From Larix sibirica (Eukaryota > Streptophyta > Pinopsida > Pinales > Pinaceae), in NCBI GenBank assembly GCA_004151065.3, contig NWUY0303893656.1:1-10953 (forward strand): DNA of 10,953 nucleotides, given 5' to 3'. The position numbers and the translations under genes were made by a program. Positions 1 through 7,275 of the stretch are shown one piece after another (positions within the stretch are counted from its first letter, which is position 1; each line of letters starts with the position of its first letter). The notes under the pieces were generated by a model, which saw nothing but the letters and a program-made list of their open reading frames with translations, was not told where the DNA came from and did not search any database.

Positions 1-25
1 ATCCGAAAGATCTTACTCGTAAAGA

Positions 26-98
26 GTTTAGGAGATGCGGTATTGTATCCTGATTCCCCACAAAAAGGGAATGTTTAAGTGTTAAGTTTAGGAGATGC
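26..98. repeat. Pair of 13-bp direct repeats 60 bp apart
   Basis: GTTTAGGAGATGC occurs at 26-38 and again at 86-98, exactly 60 bp apart, just before the 50-bp tandem array. The sequence between the copies is not obviously repeated. This may be the worn edge of the same repeated domain. No function can be assigned. Confidence 0.6.
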
Positions 99-100
99 AG

Positions 101-250
101 TACCCCACGGCTAATGCATAGCCGCCTTTCGGAGCTGAACCATAAATGAATACCCCTTGGCTGAAGCATAGCCGCCTTTCGGAGCTGAACCATAAATGAA
201 TATCCTGCGGTTGAAGCATAGCCGCCTTTATAGAGCTAAACCTAAAACAA
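101..250. repeat. Three-copy 50-bp tandem repeat
   Basis: Units run 101-150, 151-200 and 201-250 with an exact 50-bp period. Each starts with TACCCC or TATCCT, then GGCTRAWGCATAGCCGCCTT, then a GAGCTGAAC-like stretch and CATAAATGAA. Units 1 and 2 are almost identical; unit 3 has diverged and is mutated at its end. The unit contains a short near-palindrome (GGCT...AGCC). It could belong to an LTR or untranslated region of a neighbouring retroelement, but nothing shows this directly. The ~140 bases after it hold no recognisable gene. Confidence 0.85.
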
Positions 251-394
251 ACCTTCAACGGAATAAGAGTAAGGGAAAGCGGTGGAAGCGACTGACTCGA
301 CTTGGGAGGATGATGGATTTATAAGTACGCTGAACCTCATCGAACTGCAATTTTTCTTTTGAATTCGCTGAATTTCAAATTCGAAGGATAAAAA

Positions 395-604
395 ATGGCG
401 AACCCTGTGACTAGGTCTATAGCAACCATAGGCCTCTCCAGTCTCCAGACACAGAGCAAGATAGAGAATGCATGCCACATGAAGTGGATCACTTATATAC
501 AACAATTCAATAGTGTGCTTAGGTACCAAAAAGGAAGCACGGATAAGATTGCAAATTTCCTATGAAGGCCACTACCATTTGGATTGACAGTGTTTACACA
601 GTTC
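395..604 (+). pseudogene. Ty3/gypsy RNase H C-terminal relic
   Basis: The frame opens at an ATG at 395 and reads 56 codons to a TGA at 563-565, then continues in the same frame to another stop near 604. It contains LQTQSKIENACHMKW, then ITYIQQFNSVLRYQKGSTDK and IANFL, a stop, and RPLPF. This resembles the end of the RNase H domain of plant Ty3/gypsy polyproteins, where a TQSK-type segment is followed by a W..YLQQF..-.Y.KG..N.VAD.LSRPP pattern. The key match is the spacing of TQSK, KW, QQF, YQKG, DKIA and RPLP. The TGA sits where the family has the serine of LSRPP. The upstream RT and most of RNase H are absent, and no integrase follows. It is a fragment, not a gene, and the ATG is probably fortuitous. 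Confidence 0.65.
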
Positions 605-639
605 TAATAGTTAGGGTTAAATGCTCTCAAAGAGGCTTA

Positions 640-904
640 TGCGTTGTTTGTTTCAAATGCTTAACATTTTTGGATTTCTGATTTTAATCTCTAGTTTCAG
701 ATTGTGTTTGTTTCAAATGCTTAAGATATTTGGATTTCTGATTTTAGTCTATAATTTCAGATTTTAGTCTATAATTTCAGATTTATTCTTTTACCTATGC
801 TGTTTCAAATTCTAGTCCTATTCTGGTTAGCAGGTTCTTATTTCAAGTCATAAAAACACATTTTTAGTTGGTTTGTTAGCTGTAACAGTTTGGGTTCACA
901 ACAG
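640..904 (+). mobile_element. 3' part of a gypsy-type LTR (U5 side) before a primer site
   Basis: AT-rich non-coding sequence that ends in GGGTTCACA at 892-900, a few bases before a tRNA-Met-type primer site. Its position between a primer site and unrelated upstream sequence is what one expects of the 3' part of a 5' LTR. The 5' edge cannot be fixed, because no second copy of this LTR is visible in the window. It lies downstream of an RNase H relic, whose normal place is internal to an element, so at least two elements or a rearrangement are joined here. Confidence 0.5.
646..780. repeat. 60-bp tandem repeat plus perfect 20-bp duplication inside the LTR
   Basis: TTTGTTTCAAATGCTTAA followed by GGATTTCTGATTTTA is present twice with a 60-bp period (about 646-705 and 706-760). 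Inside the second unit, ATTTTAGTCTATAATTTCAG (741-760) is repeated without change at 761-780. This looks like replication-slippage expansion in the LTR. Confidence 0.85.
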
Positions 905-916
905 TGGTACCAGAGC
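905..916 (+). other. Primer-binding site, initiator tRNA-Met type
   Basis: TGGTACCAGAGC differs at one position from TGGTATCAGAGC, the complement of the 3' end of plant initiator tRNA-Met that primes most plant LTR retrotransposons. It lies 4 bases after a CACA LTR-like end and ~33 bases before the first ATG of the gag relic, the expected arrangement. Confidence 0.75.
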
Positions 917-948
917 CGCTTTTTTGAACTCATGGTAGGGAATCTACA

Positions 949-2000
949 ATGGCTTCATTCTCAACTGCTCATGATGGAGAAAACTAGAAATAATAAATAC
1001 CAGTATATATTAAAGAAGCTATCAAATCTTCAATAATTGTGTTAACGGAGGCCATAAATCAAATCAATGGTGCTATCATGACCATGAACATAACCCTAAG
1101 CGCATTGGTTCTAATAATTGAAAACTGAGAACGCATATATCGATGAGATGATGAAGAAAAGGGTTGTTGTGCACCTCAAAACCAAAGAAGAGAGATGGGA
1201 CAACGATCATTTTGTGATCCTTTTTGCAAGAAATAGGAAGGAACCAAATGGAAATTCATTCTTGGAAGTGGAACAAGAGGGAGAGTCACTTCAGTAAAGA
1301 CTATTGGAGAGGATACCCATTCCCAAGTTCAGTGGGTTAAATGATAATATTAGTCCTAGGGTTTTGAATCTTGATTGGGAAGTTGCATTATTTCTACTGG
1401 CTAAACCCTATGAGAAATTATCAGAAAATACAGTTTGCCACATTACACATAGAGGGTTCAACATTTGATTGGGGGAAGATGGTTGAATGTGAGATGGGGC
1501 ACGATGAGGTTGGTGGCCATTCAGACATAACCACCTTAGAACAATTTATAAGTTATAACCACTTTTTCTATAAATTTCAAGCTTATACCCAAGAATATTA
1601 TTTCTAGACTTTCAAAAATATGAAGCCGTAGGGCACACTCACATATTGTTCTGGACAATTCTGTCAAGCAAGTTTGGTAGAAAAGATCATTCCCTGGCAT
1701 TTAGTTGCTATGTATATTGATGGACTACAGGTTCCAATCTGGATACATCAAAAGTCTTAGAATCCATATACATTGGAAGAAGCTATTCAATGAATGTAGG
1801 CATATTCAAAAGTGGTGAAGAAGTACACCATATCATCAACTTGATACTTGTTTTACCAGCCAAGAATGATTCACTAGCCAAAAATGATTCAAGAGGTATG
1901 GATAAATCGAAATATCTCTCTAATCCTTTTATTTCTCAACCTAAAGTTAGAGTGGGTCCAATAGTTCTTGCTGATTTAAGATCCATAGGACTTAGTTATT
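949..2000 (+). pseudogene. Degenerate Ty3/gypsy gag
   Basis: Starts at an ATG at 949 (MASFSTAHDGEN, then a stop) just after the primer site. It survives as pieces in different frames. Around 1290-1350 a RIPIPKFSG motif marks the usual start of the capsid-like domain. At about 1371-1470 come NPMRNYQKIQFATLHIEG and TFDW, matching the family pattern of an aromatic-rich helix, E..K...A..-.-EG.A..W. At 1697-1790 comes WHLVAMYIDGLQVPI, then NPYTLEEAI, which matches the F..GL...I......P.TL.EA pattern near the capsid C-terminus. At 1960-2000 LADLRSIGLSYF resembles the L..-R..GLCY.C lead-in to the CCHC zinc knuckle, with the first cysteine replaced by serine and the knuckle missing. Multiple stops and frame changes mean it cannot make Gag. 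Confidence 0.7.
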
Positions 2001-2084
2001 TTAGATGAGGGTCTTGTAGAGACATCTAGTCACTCAAAAGATTCAGCTGAAGTGGAAAATAAAAATGAAAATTTAGAAGGGCTG

Positions 2085-2410
2085 GAAGAACAAGTTATTC
2101 TCACAATCTCCCTCAATGCAGAATGCCATATTAAGCATTCCACAGGGTCAGACTTTGAGAGGGAGGTGTAAGATTAATGAAAGAACATCCATAGCTCTCA
2201 TCGACAATGGTAATACTCACATTTTTATTTAAGTTAAATTACCGAGTTCTTTGGGTGTGTAAATAGAACCTTTGCAGAATTTTAGGTGTCCATGGAAAAC
2301 AACACTATGATGGACTGCAAAGGAATGGTAAAAGGCCTCGAATAAAGGTTGGATTGTCATGAAACCAGTTCTGATTTTTATGTCGTATCTTTGGTAGGAG
2401 CTTTGTGATC
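2085..2410 (+). pseudogene. Retropepsin relic, unit 1
   Basis: This is the copy contiguous with gag. The active-site region reads SIALIDNGNTHIFI followed by a stop, then LGV, a stop, and IEPLQNF. A single-base loss then shifts the frame before NNTMMDCKGMVKGLE and SDFYVVSLVGAL. Like unit 2 it has DNG where retropepsins have DSG or DTG, so the asparagine was probably present before the duplication. Confidence 0.65.
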
Positions 2411-2529
2411 ATGGATTCAGATGCTTGAGATTTTAGATGTAATCTGATGGAGACAATGAGTGTCCCAGAAGATTCAACTAAAGCGGAAGATGAAATTATA
2501 AATATAGGGCCCTGAACACCAAGATATTC

Positions 2530-2832
2530 CTGCAGTCACACACATATGCCATCTTAAGCATTGCACAGTATCAGACTTTGAGTGCGAGGTGCAGGATGAA
2601 GGGAAGAACATCCACAGCTCTTGCTGACAATGGCAGCAGTCACAATCTTATTGATGCTAAATCAGTGGGATCTTTGGGTGCACAGCTAGAACCTTTGCAG
2701 AATTTTCATGTGTCAATGGCAAACAACACTTTGATGGAATGCAAAGGAATGGTGAAAGGTCTCAAATTAAGGTTGTATTATCGTGAAACTAGTTTTGATT
2801 TTTATGTGGTATCTTTGGTAGTAGCTTTGTGA
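2530..2832 (+). pseudogene. Ty3/gypsy aspartic protease (retropepsin), best preserved copy
   Basis: Unit 2 of the array keeps an open frame to the TGA at 2830-2832. The recognisable order is QYQTLSARCRMKGRTS (the lead-in strand, like PQT.RV.G.I.G), ALADNGSSHNLIDAKSV (active-site loop), LGAQLEPLQNF, VSMANNTLMECKGMVKGL (flap region), and FDFYVVSLV. Family members usually read LIDSGSTHNFI at the active site and DF.VL.L..-D.VLG at the end; here the second residue of D-S/T-G is asparagine, and the VLG.QWL part is missing. The frame ends about where unit 3 begins, so this is only the N-terminal two thirds of the domain with no RT after it. A catalytically competent protease is unlikely. There is no evidence of expression, and the first ATG in the frame (2578) is internal to the domain. 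Confidence 0.75.
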
Positions 2833-2964
2833 TCATGGATTCAGATGCTTGAGATTTTAGATGTGATCTGATAAAGACAATGTGTGTCCTAGAAGATTCA
2901 ACTAAAGCAGAAGATGAAATTATAAATATAGGGCTCTGAACACCAAGATATTCTTACAGTCATG

Positions 2965-3260
2965 CACAGTGCCGTCTTGACTCTTAGGCATTGCACTGTA
3001 TCAGACTGAGTGTGAGGTGCAGGATGAAGGGAAGAACATCCACAACTCACTGATGATGGCAAAACTCACAATCTTAGTGATGCTAAATCAGTGGGACCTT
3101 TGGGTGCACAGCTGGAACCTTTGCAGAATTTTCAGGTGTCACTGGCAAACAACACTTTGATGGAATGCAAAGGAACAGTAAAAGGTCTCAGATTAAGGTT
3201 GTATTGTTGTGAAAGCAGTTCTGATTGTTACGTGGTATCTTTGGTGGGAGCAGAGATGTG
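2965..3260 (+). pseudogene. Retropepsin relic, unit 3
   Basis: Nucleotide sequence is very close to unit 2, but bases are missing at the active-site region (ACAACTCACTGATGATGG against ACAGCTCTTGCTGACAATGG), which removes the D-x-G motif. Downstream LGAQLEPLQNF and NNTLMECKG are still readable. The unit ends at GTATCTTTGGTGGGAGC and passes into the start of unit 4. Confidence 0.65.
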
Positions 3261-3389
3261 AATATCGGAGTTCAGGGCACCTTGGAGAATTCATGTGTTA
3301 GATTTTAGATGAGGATTTCACAGAGAAAACTAGTGATCCAAATTGTTCAGCTATGTAAAATTTAGAAGGCCCTGAAACAAGATATCCCT

Positions 3390-3560
3390 ACAGTTCCGCT
3401 CAATGCCATCTTAGTCATTCACAATATCAGACTTTGAGAGTGAGGTGCAAGATTAAGAGAAGAACTGTAACTCATTGTTATTTGTGAACTCACAGTTTTA
3501 TTGATGCTAAATTAGTGAGGCCTTTGAGTGTACAACTAGAGCCTTTGCAGAAATTTCAAG
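3390..3560 (+). pseudogene. Retropepsin relic, unit 4 (truncated)
   Basis: The frame reads SQYQTLRVRCKIKRRT, close to the expected QT.RV.G.I.G lead-in. The active-site region is scrambled by indels. FIDAKLVRPLSVQLEPLQK is then readable in another frame before an abrupt change to the GT-rich block at ~3561. This is the most diverged copy together with unit 1. Confidence 0.55.
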
Positions 3561-3945
3561 GTTCTTCGCGTTTTCAGGTTCTTAGTGTCGTGCCCTTTGC
3601 AGAATTAGCCTTTACTTTGAACTCCACGTTCTTAGTGTTGTGGTCTATAAAGATTCCACAACCTGGATGGACGGTCATCTAATTGTTGGTGTGTATAACT
3701 TTGAGTTTCATGTTCTTGGTGTTGAGGTCTGTGAGGACTCTGCGATTTGGATGTTCAATTCCTTTGGTGCTGTGGTCTATCCTGCAATTGGGACTCAAGT
3801 TCTTCTCTGTTGTGTGGCTGTTATGGTCCTTGTAGGCAAGGAGTGCCAGCGTATCCACGTCAGTTCCAATCTCAAGGGAGTCTATATCCTTTATGAATAT
3901 TGCAATTCTAGCTGGAATCCGATTCCACTAGTTTTAACTTAAACA
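3561..3945 (+). repeat. GT-rich degenerate repeat block with a 101-codon open frame
   Basis: The core TTCTTAGTGTYGTG is seen at 3579 and 3629, TTCTTGGTGTTGAGGTCTGT at 3713, and TTTGGTGCTGTGGTCTAT at 3763, with spacings of 50, 84 and ~50 bp. A further CTGTTGTGTGGCTGTTATGG lies near 3806. An open frame from a GTG at 3640 to a TAA at 3940-3942 crosses it; its translation repeats V-V-Y-K-D and V-E-V-C-E-D-like pieces, which reflects the DNA repeats. I do not recognise a protein family and consider the open frame a by-product of the repeats. The block starts exactly where protease unit 4 breaks off, so it may be a separate insertion or the rest of a rearranged element. Confidence 0.5.
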
Positions 3946-4081
3946 TTGGGTGTAAAGGAGAGAAATCTCTCTTAAATATGCTTCTGCATGTTGTCTTCCA
4001 TAAAAACGAAATGCTTCTCAACCCAATTGTACTCCAAAATATTTTGCCATGTTGTATGGTTATCTGCATATCTCCCATGAC

Positions 4082-4234
4082 AGGACCCTTGCAGTGAAGA
4101 AGTCTGACAAAAAGGATGGCATATTCAGAGACAACCTGGTCTCAAAAAACTTGGGCCACTCTACATGGCTAGAAAACATGTCTGACATTGCTTTGTGGCA
4201 GATAATGCAACAACGACTGGGTAGTCTTGAGTGA
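4082..4234 (+). other. Exon-like open frame, unrecognised
   Basis: An open frame begins at an ATG at 4049 and ends at TGA 4235-4237 (61 residues). A possible 3' splice site, CTCCCATGACAG, lies at 4071-4082, followed by about 50 residues that look protein-like: TLAVKKSDKKDGIFRDNLVS, then KNLGHSTWLENMSDIALW and QIMQQRLGSLE. Composition (charged and mixed, two tryptophans, no low complexity) differs from the surrounding junk. I recognise no family. It could be a 3'-terminal exon of an unseen gene, a captured gene fragment, or chance. The stretch after it to 4440 has a T-run at 4380-4388 and no other identifiable feature. Confidence 0.3.
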
Positions 4235-4440
4235 TGCAATGTGTCCTTGACAGCGGGTCTGATTGAGCACTAAACATCCAAGGAGTTGGGACCTACAAAA
4301 ATAAAGAATGGGCTTTCCAGATATCATGACATCTCTACTCCTGAATAATTCAGTGCTGCAATTGGAGGTTTGGGCAAGTTTTTTTTTCTTACAACTCTTT
4401 AGTCTTATAGTTTTAATCTATGATTAGTTTATCATAAAGC

Positions 4441-4860
4441 CATTTCCAACTCCAAATTGGGCCCACTAGTAGGCGGCTAAGTCATCTCTAAAGGACTTGA
4501 TTTTGTTAGAACCTGGTATAGATCTAGAAATGCAAGTTTGCAATAATTGGCTATCTCCATAGACAGTTCTGTAATCCAACCAGTCTCTGCAAATTTGAAA
4601 ACCTATCTTAGCTAATCTTTTTCCTGCAAATCAAGGAGATGAACCAATGCTATTTTCAATTCCTCCAAATTGGGCCACTAGTAGGCTAATTCATCTAAAA
4701 AAGAACTGACTTTGTAAGAACCTGGCCTAGGTGTAGAAATTCAAGTTTGCAAAAATTTGCTATCTCCATGGACATTTCTGCAATCCAACCAGTCTGCATG
4801 TTTGAAAACCTATCCTAGCTAATCTCTTTCTTGCAAATCAAGGAAATGAACCAATTTAAC
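4441..4860. repeat. 213-bp tandem duplication
   Basis: Unit A (about 4441-4653) and unit B (about 4654-4860) align throughout with a 213-bp offset. Shared landmarks are TCCAAATTGGG (4451 and 4664), CACTAGTAGG, AGAACCTGG, GCAAGTTTGCAA or TTCAAGTTTGCAA, TGCTATCTCCAT or GGCTATCTCCAT, AATCCAACCAGTCT, TTTGAAAACCTATC and TTGCAAATCAAGG followed by ATGAACCAAT. The copies differ by scattered substitutions and small indels, so the duplication is not recent. No coding frame spans it. It lies directly 3' (minus-strand sense) of the coding-like frame at 4887-5226. Confidence 0.85.
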
Positions 4861-4886
4861 CCCTATTAGATCTGAAAGTCCAGAAG

Positions 4887-5226
4887 TCAAATGGATCTTG
4901 ATGCCATATCCCAGCCACAGTGACCCATCAAAGTCTCATCATCTGCCAGATCCTTTTGAGGATCTCTGAAATGTTGAAAGCTTTCATTGGCTGCTCTCAC
5001 TACATCATAGATCTCAAAAGTGCCCTTTATGCTGCCCACATGGACATCTTTTTCTTTGCAATGATTGACATGAATCTGCCAATGTGCATTTCTGTATATA
5101 GCCCGTACAATTTTTTCAGCTTTCAAATCCACCCCTTTGAGCTCAGATACAGTCAAGCCAAGCCCTTTTGCCTCCGGAAATTTACAAACATCTCCCATGC
5201 AACAAGTGGGATACCTCTCTTTCCTC
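4887..5226 (-). pseudogene. Coding-like open frame next to an LTR, unrecognised
   Basis: A minus-strand frame is open from beyond 5260 to the TGA at 4887-4889. The part outside the LTR reads CCMGDVCKFPEAKGLGLTVS, ELKGVDLKAEKIVRAIYRNA, HWQIHVNHCKEKDVHVGSIK, GTFEIYDVVRAANESFQHFR and DPQKDLADDETLMGHCGWDM, ending MASRSI. The composition is that of a soluble, mixed charged protein and it is free of repeats. The overlapping + strand frame (4920-5246) is hydrophobic and looks like its antisense shadow. There is no good ATG at the beginning: the first 40-odd bases of the frame are LTR sequence. I do not recognise a family. It could be an exon interrupted by the LTR element, a gene fragment captured by it, or part of an old element. 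Reading-frame length and composition are the only support. Confidence 0.4.
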
Positions 5227-5480
5227 TGTACGAAATTAGTTTGTAGTTTATACACATTTATACACAATGGAGAGACAATAAATAATTGATTTTATTATTA
5301 ATGTTGCAATGATACATCTCTCATACACAATAAGTAACCATAGGGGACATATGTATAGCACCCCTATTTTGTTAGGTGTTTTAACCAACTAATCCTTGAC
5401 TACAACATCTAACATTACATCAGTCGCATATGTAAATATAAAGTGACACACATATTCATGACTCCTGATTCCTAATAACA
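5227..5480 (-). mobile_element. LTR copy A (3' LTR of minus-strand element)
   Basis: On the minus strand it begins TGTTATTAGG (5480) and ends TTTCGTACA (5227), so it has the TG...CA ends of an LTR. It aligns along its length with 9238-9478; by eye roughly three quarters of bases match. Shared segments on the plus strand include GTTAGGTGTTTT, CACCATAGG or AACCATAGG, GATACATCTC or AATACATCTC, TTATTAA, ACACATTTA or CACATTTAC, and TATAAAGTG. A weakened TATA-like CTATACATATG lies at ~5347-5358. On the minus strand a purine tract, AAGGGGGG (5515-5508), lies 27 bp before the edge and could be the polypurine tract, in which case the LTR would start at 5507. Confidence 0.6.
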
Positions 5481-6212
5481 CTTGATAGAGTTTCACCACT
5501 CTAATAACCCCCCTTAACATGAATAGTTTTTCCTAAAAACATTTTAGCCCCCTTTAATACAAAATCTAAATATAAAAAGATTGCCGAGAAAACAATTCAA
5601 TGGGATGTTTAGAAAAACTTGATGATGATTTAAAAATCTTGATTGCTATCTGCTCTTTTCGTCCAACAGATCTAGAACTGCCATAATGTTCCATAATGTT
5701 ACCTTCCCCCTTGTAAAGATAAAATTATGCTAATGCCACCAAATTCTTCTAGACACGTACGTGTTGAGCAAATCCTCTGCTGTTTCCTCTCTGGAGATCC
5801 ACCTAAGCAGACACAATCGTTCAAAATTGTTCCCGTTTTCTTCCTTTTTTTCAATTGGGCAAGCTTTTAACTGCCTTTTGGAAGTAAACTCTCTGTTGGG
5901 ACTTCAATATCCATTGCCAATAAAATGACAAAATTGGACTGGCCAGGCCCAATAATAGACTTCAAACACATTCTGTTTGTTTTTTGTTTTTCTATTCTAA
6001 TATTTTCCTTACTGTTTTGTGGGGATGCAAGAAATTCTATTTGGTTTTATATGCAGCAAATTATTCTTTCTGGTTTCACGTTCTCAAACTTGGTTTTTGC
6101 TATGTTGCACAAGTTTCTGGAACATGGGTATGTTGGGTACGTGGGTATGAGTATCCGGTATGGCTAGAAGCTTCATCCAAATCTTCAGGAAACAACAGGT
6201 TGGGAGTGGCAA

Positions 6213-6252
6213 TTATATCTATATCTATATATATATCACACACACATACACA
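6213..6252. repeat. Microsatellite (ATCT/AT)n then (CA)n
   Basis: ATATCTATATCTATATATAT runs directly into CACACACACATACACA. It is a simple compound dinucleotide and tetranucleotide repeat, likely length-variable. Confidence 0.9.
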
Positions 6253-6792
6253 AATTAAACCAAAATATTAAAAAAAAATTGAAGAAATTTTAAAACATTG
6301 AAATGCAAAAGTATTGATTAATTTCATAGCTTAAACTTTTTCAGCCTCTGAAGCCTCTATTTGTGTCATGAAATTCTATCCTTATAAATTTGCTCACACC
6401 CCTAGGTCCATGTTATACATAAATTGGATTTGTGTGACTTGAATTTAACAGTACAATAACTATGCATGATTCTAGTGACATGGTATGTTTTGTAAATTTG
6501 ACCAACAACTTCTTCCCATTGTACGAGTTTGTAAAGGCAAATTGCATGTGTATAGATGTATGAAGCACCAATAGTTTCATAAACAATGAGAAATTCAATC
6601 CTTTTCTAATTCCTTGTTCCAACTCCATCTGTATTATTGCTCTCAGGAGTGCTTAGTATTTTTGTGCCTCTACATTTTTTTAGATGGAAACTACTGCTTA
6701 ATTCTCATGTAAATGAACTTGATTGTTTCAAGTTTCAACTAACATCAAACTTTCAAAGTATTTGGTATTTTGGGTTTGATGTCATTTATGAC

Positions 6793-6800
6793 CCTAAATT
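6793..6800. repeat. Left 8-bp target-site duplication
   Basis: CCTAAATT lies directly before the left terminal repeat and is identical to 7600-7607. Confidence 0.85.
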
Positions 6801-6818
6801 CTAAGTCACCGCATTTGC

Positions 6819-6890
6819 CGATTTTGAAGCTTCAAAAGCGAAAATCGGTGAATTTTATCTGACGGTTAATTTATCGGTGAAGTTCGCCGA
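6819..6890. repeat. Left subterminal palindrome and CGGTGA motifs
   Basis: TTTTGAAGCTTCAAAA (6822-6837) is a perfect palindrome, inside a larger imperfect hairpin from CCGATTTT to AAAATCGG. CGGTGA follows at 6846 and 6875, CGGTTA at 6863 and CGCCGA at 6885. The matching motifs near the other end are CGGTGA at 7430 and 7441, and TCACCGA at 7534 in inverted orientation among GCCGAA copies. Clustered short motifs at both ends of a TIR element suggest transposase-binding sites (inference). Confidence 0.6.
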
Positions 6891-7050
6891 ATTTAATGGA
6901 GCCCTAACTCACGAGCGCACTTTTTTTGTTCGAACTACGACTGAGGAACGCAAAATTACCTGCCGCTGCACCTATCATTGCGAATTCGCTCACCGCCGTG
7001 CCGCCGGTCTGAGTCTGTGCTTTGCCTTTGCCCAACGCCCTTGACTGGAT

Positions 7051-7275
7051 CTATTCTCCAGTAATGGAGTTTAAGCGCATAACCTGACGCAAGGTAGTCA
7101 ACAGAGGTTCTTTAGTGAACTGTCGCAGCTCTGAACACAGCTATTCTCTGGTCATAACCGGGGTTTAAGTGCATAACCATTGAAGGTAGTCGGCAGAGTT
7201 TCCTAATAGAGTGAACTGTTGATCTCTGAGCACTGCTTTTATCCAGTAATGGAGGAGATTTGCATAACAGTTTTG
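7051..7275. repeat. 90-95-bp tandem repeat inside the hAT-like element
   Basis: About 2.4 copies begin at 7051 (CTATTCTCCAGTAATGG), 7141 (CTATTCTCTGGTCATAACC) and 7236 (CTTTTATCCAGTAATGG). Each continues with GTTTAAGNGCATAACC or GATTTGCATAAC; the first two also share GAAGGTAGTC or CAAGGTAGTC, GCAGAG or ACAGAGG, AGTGAACTGT and CTCTGARCAC. The copies have diverged, so the array is older than the insertion and came in with the element. Confidence 0.75.

Larger units (their letters stand above)
2001..3560 (+). repeat. Tandem array of ~430-bp retropepsin units (3.6 copies)
   Basis: Four consecutive units each begin with TTAGATG at 2001, 2433, 2857 and 3305, giving periods of 432, 424 and 448 bp. 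Each has an acidic linker (GATTCARCTRAAG-type, then AAATTTAGAAG or AAATATAGGG), the lead-in CACARTATCAGACTTTGA with small changes, GAAGAACATCC, the protease active-site region, and CCTTTGCAGAATTTT. Units 1-3 continue to GTATCTTTGGT. Units 2 and 3 are clearly the most alike and share TTGTGATCATGGATTCAGAT-like flanks. Unit 4 is cut off after CCTTTGCAGAAATTTCAAG (~3560). The linker at the start of unit 1 continues from the gag relic, so unit 1 is in the original position and the others arose by tandem duplication. Confidence 0.85.
5481..6800. other. Internal non-coding stretch of the LTR interval, left part
   Basis: AT-rich sequence with a 10-bp tandem duplication (CCATAATGTT twice, 5682-5701), the purine tract mentioned for LTR A, and T-rich runs around 5990-6010. 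Short open frames on both strands (for example + 5925-6167 and - 6413-6628) are hydrophobic or featureless and match nothing I recognise. I see no gene here. Confidence 0.5.

Noticed and set aside
101-250. 50-bp repeats as a CRISPR array
   Set aside because: Units are directly contiguous with no unique spacers, and the setting is a plant nuclear genome.
242-529. 95-codon minus-strand open frame
   Set aside because: It lies antisense to the RNase H relic and runs into unrelated sequence; composition is unremarkable and it matches no family.
4920-5246. 108-codon plus-strand open frame
   Set aside because: Antisense of the minus-strand coding-like frame and strongly hydrophobic in the way antisense shadows are.
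6920-6945. GTTCGAACT as a possible tRNA T-loop
   Set aside because: No matching acceptor, D or anticodon stems can be built around it; it lies inside the hAT-like element.
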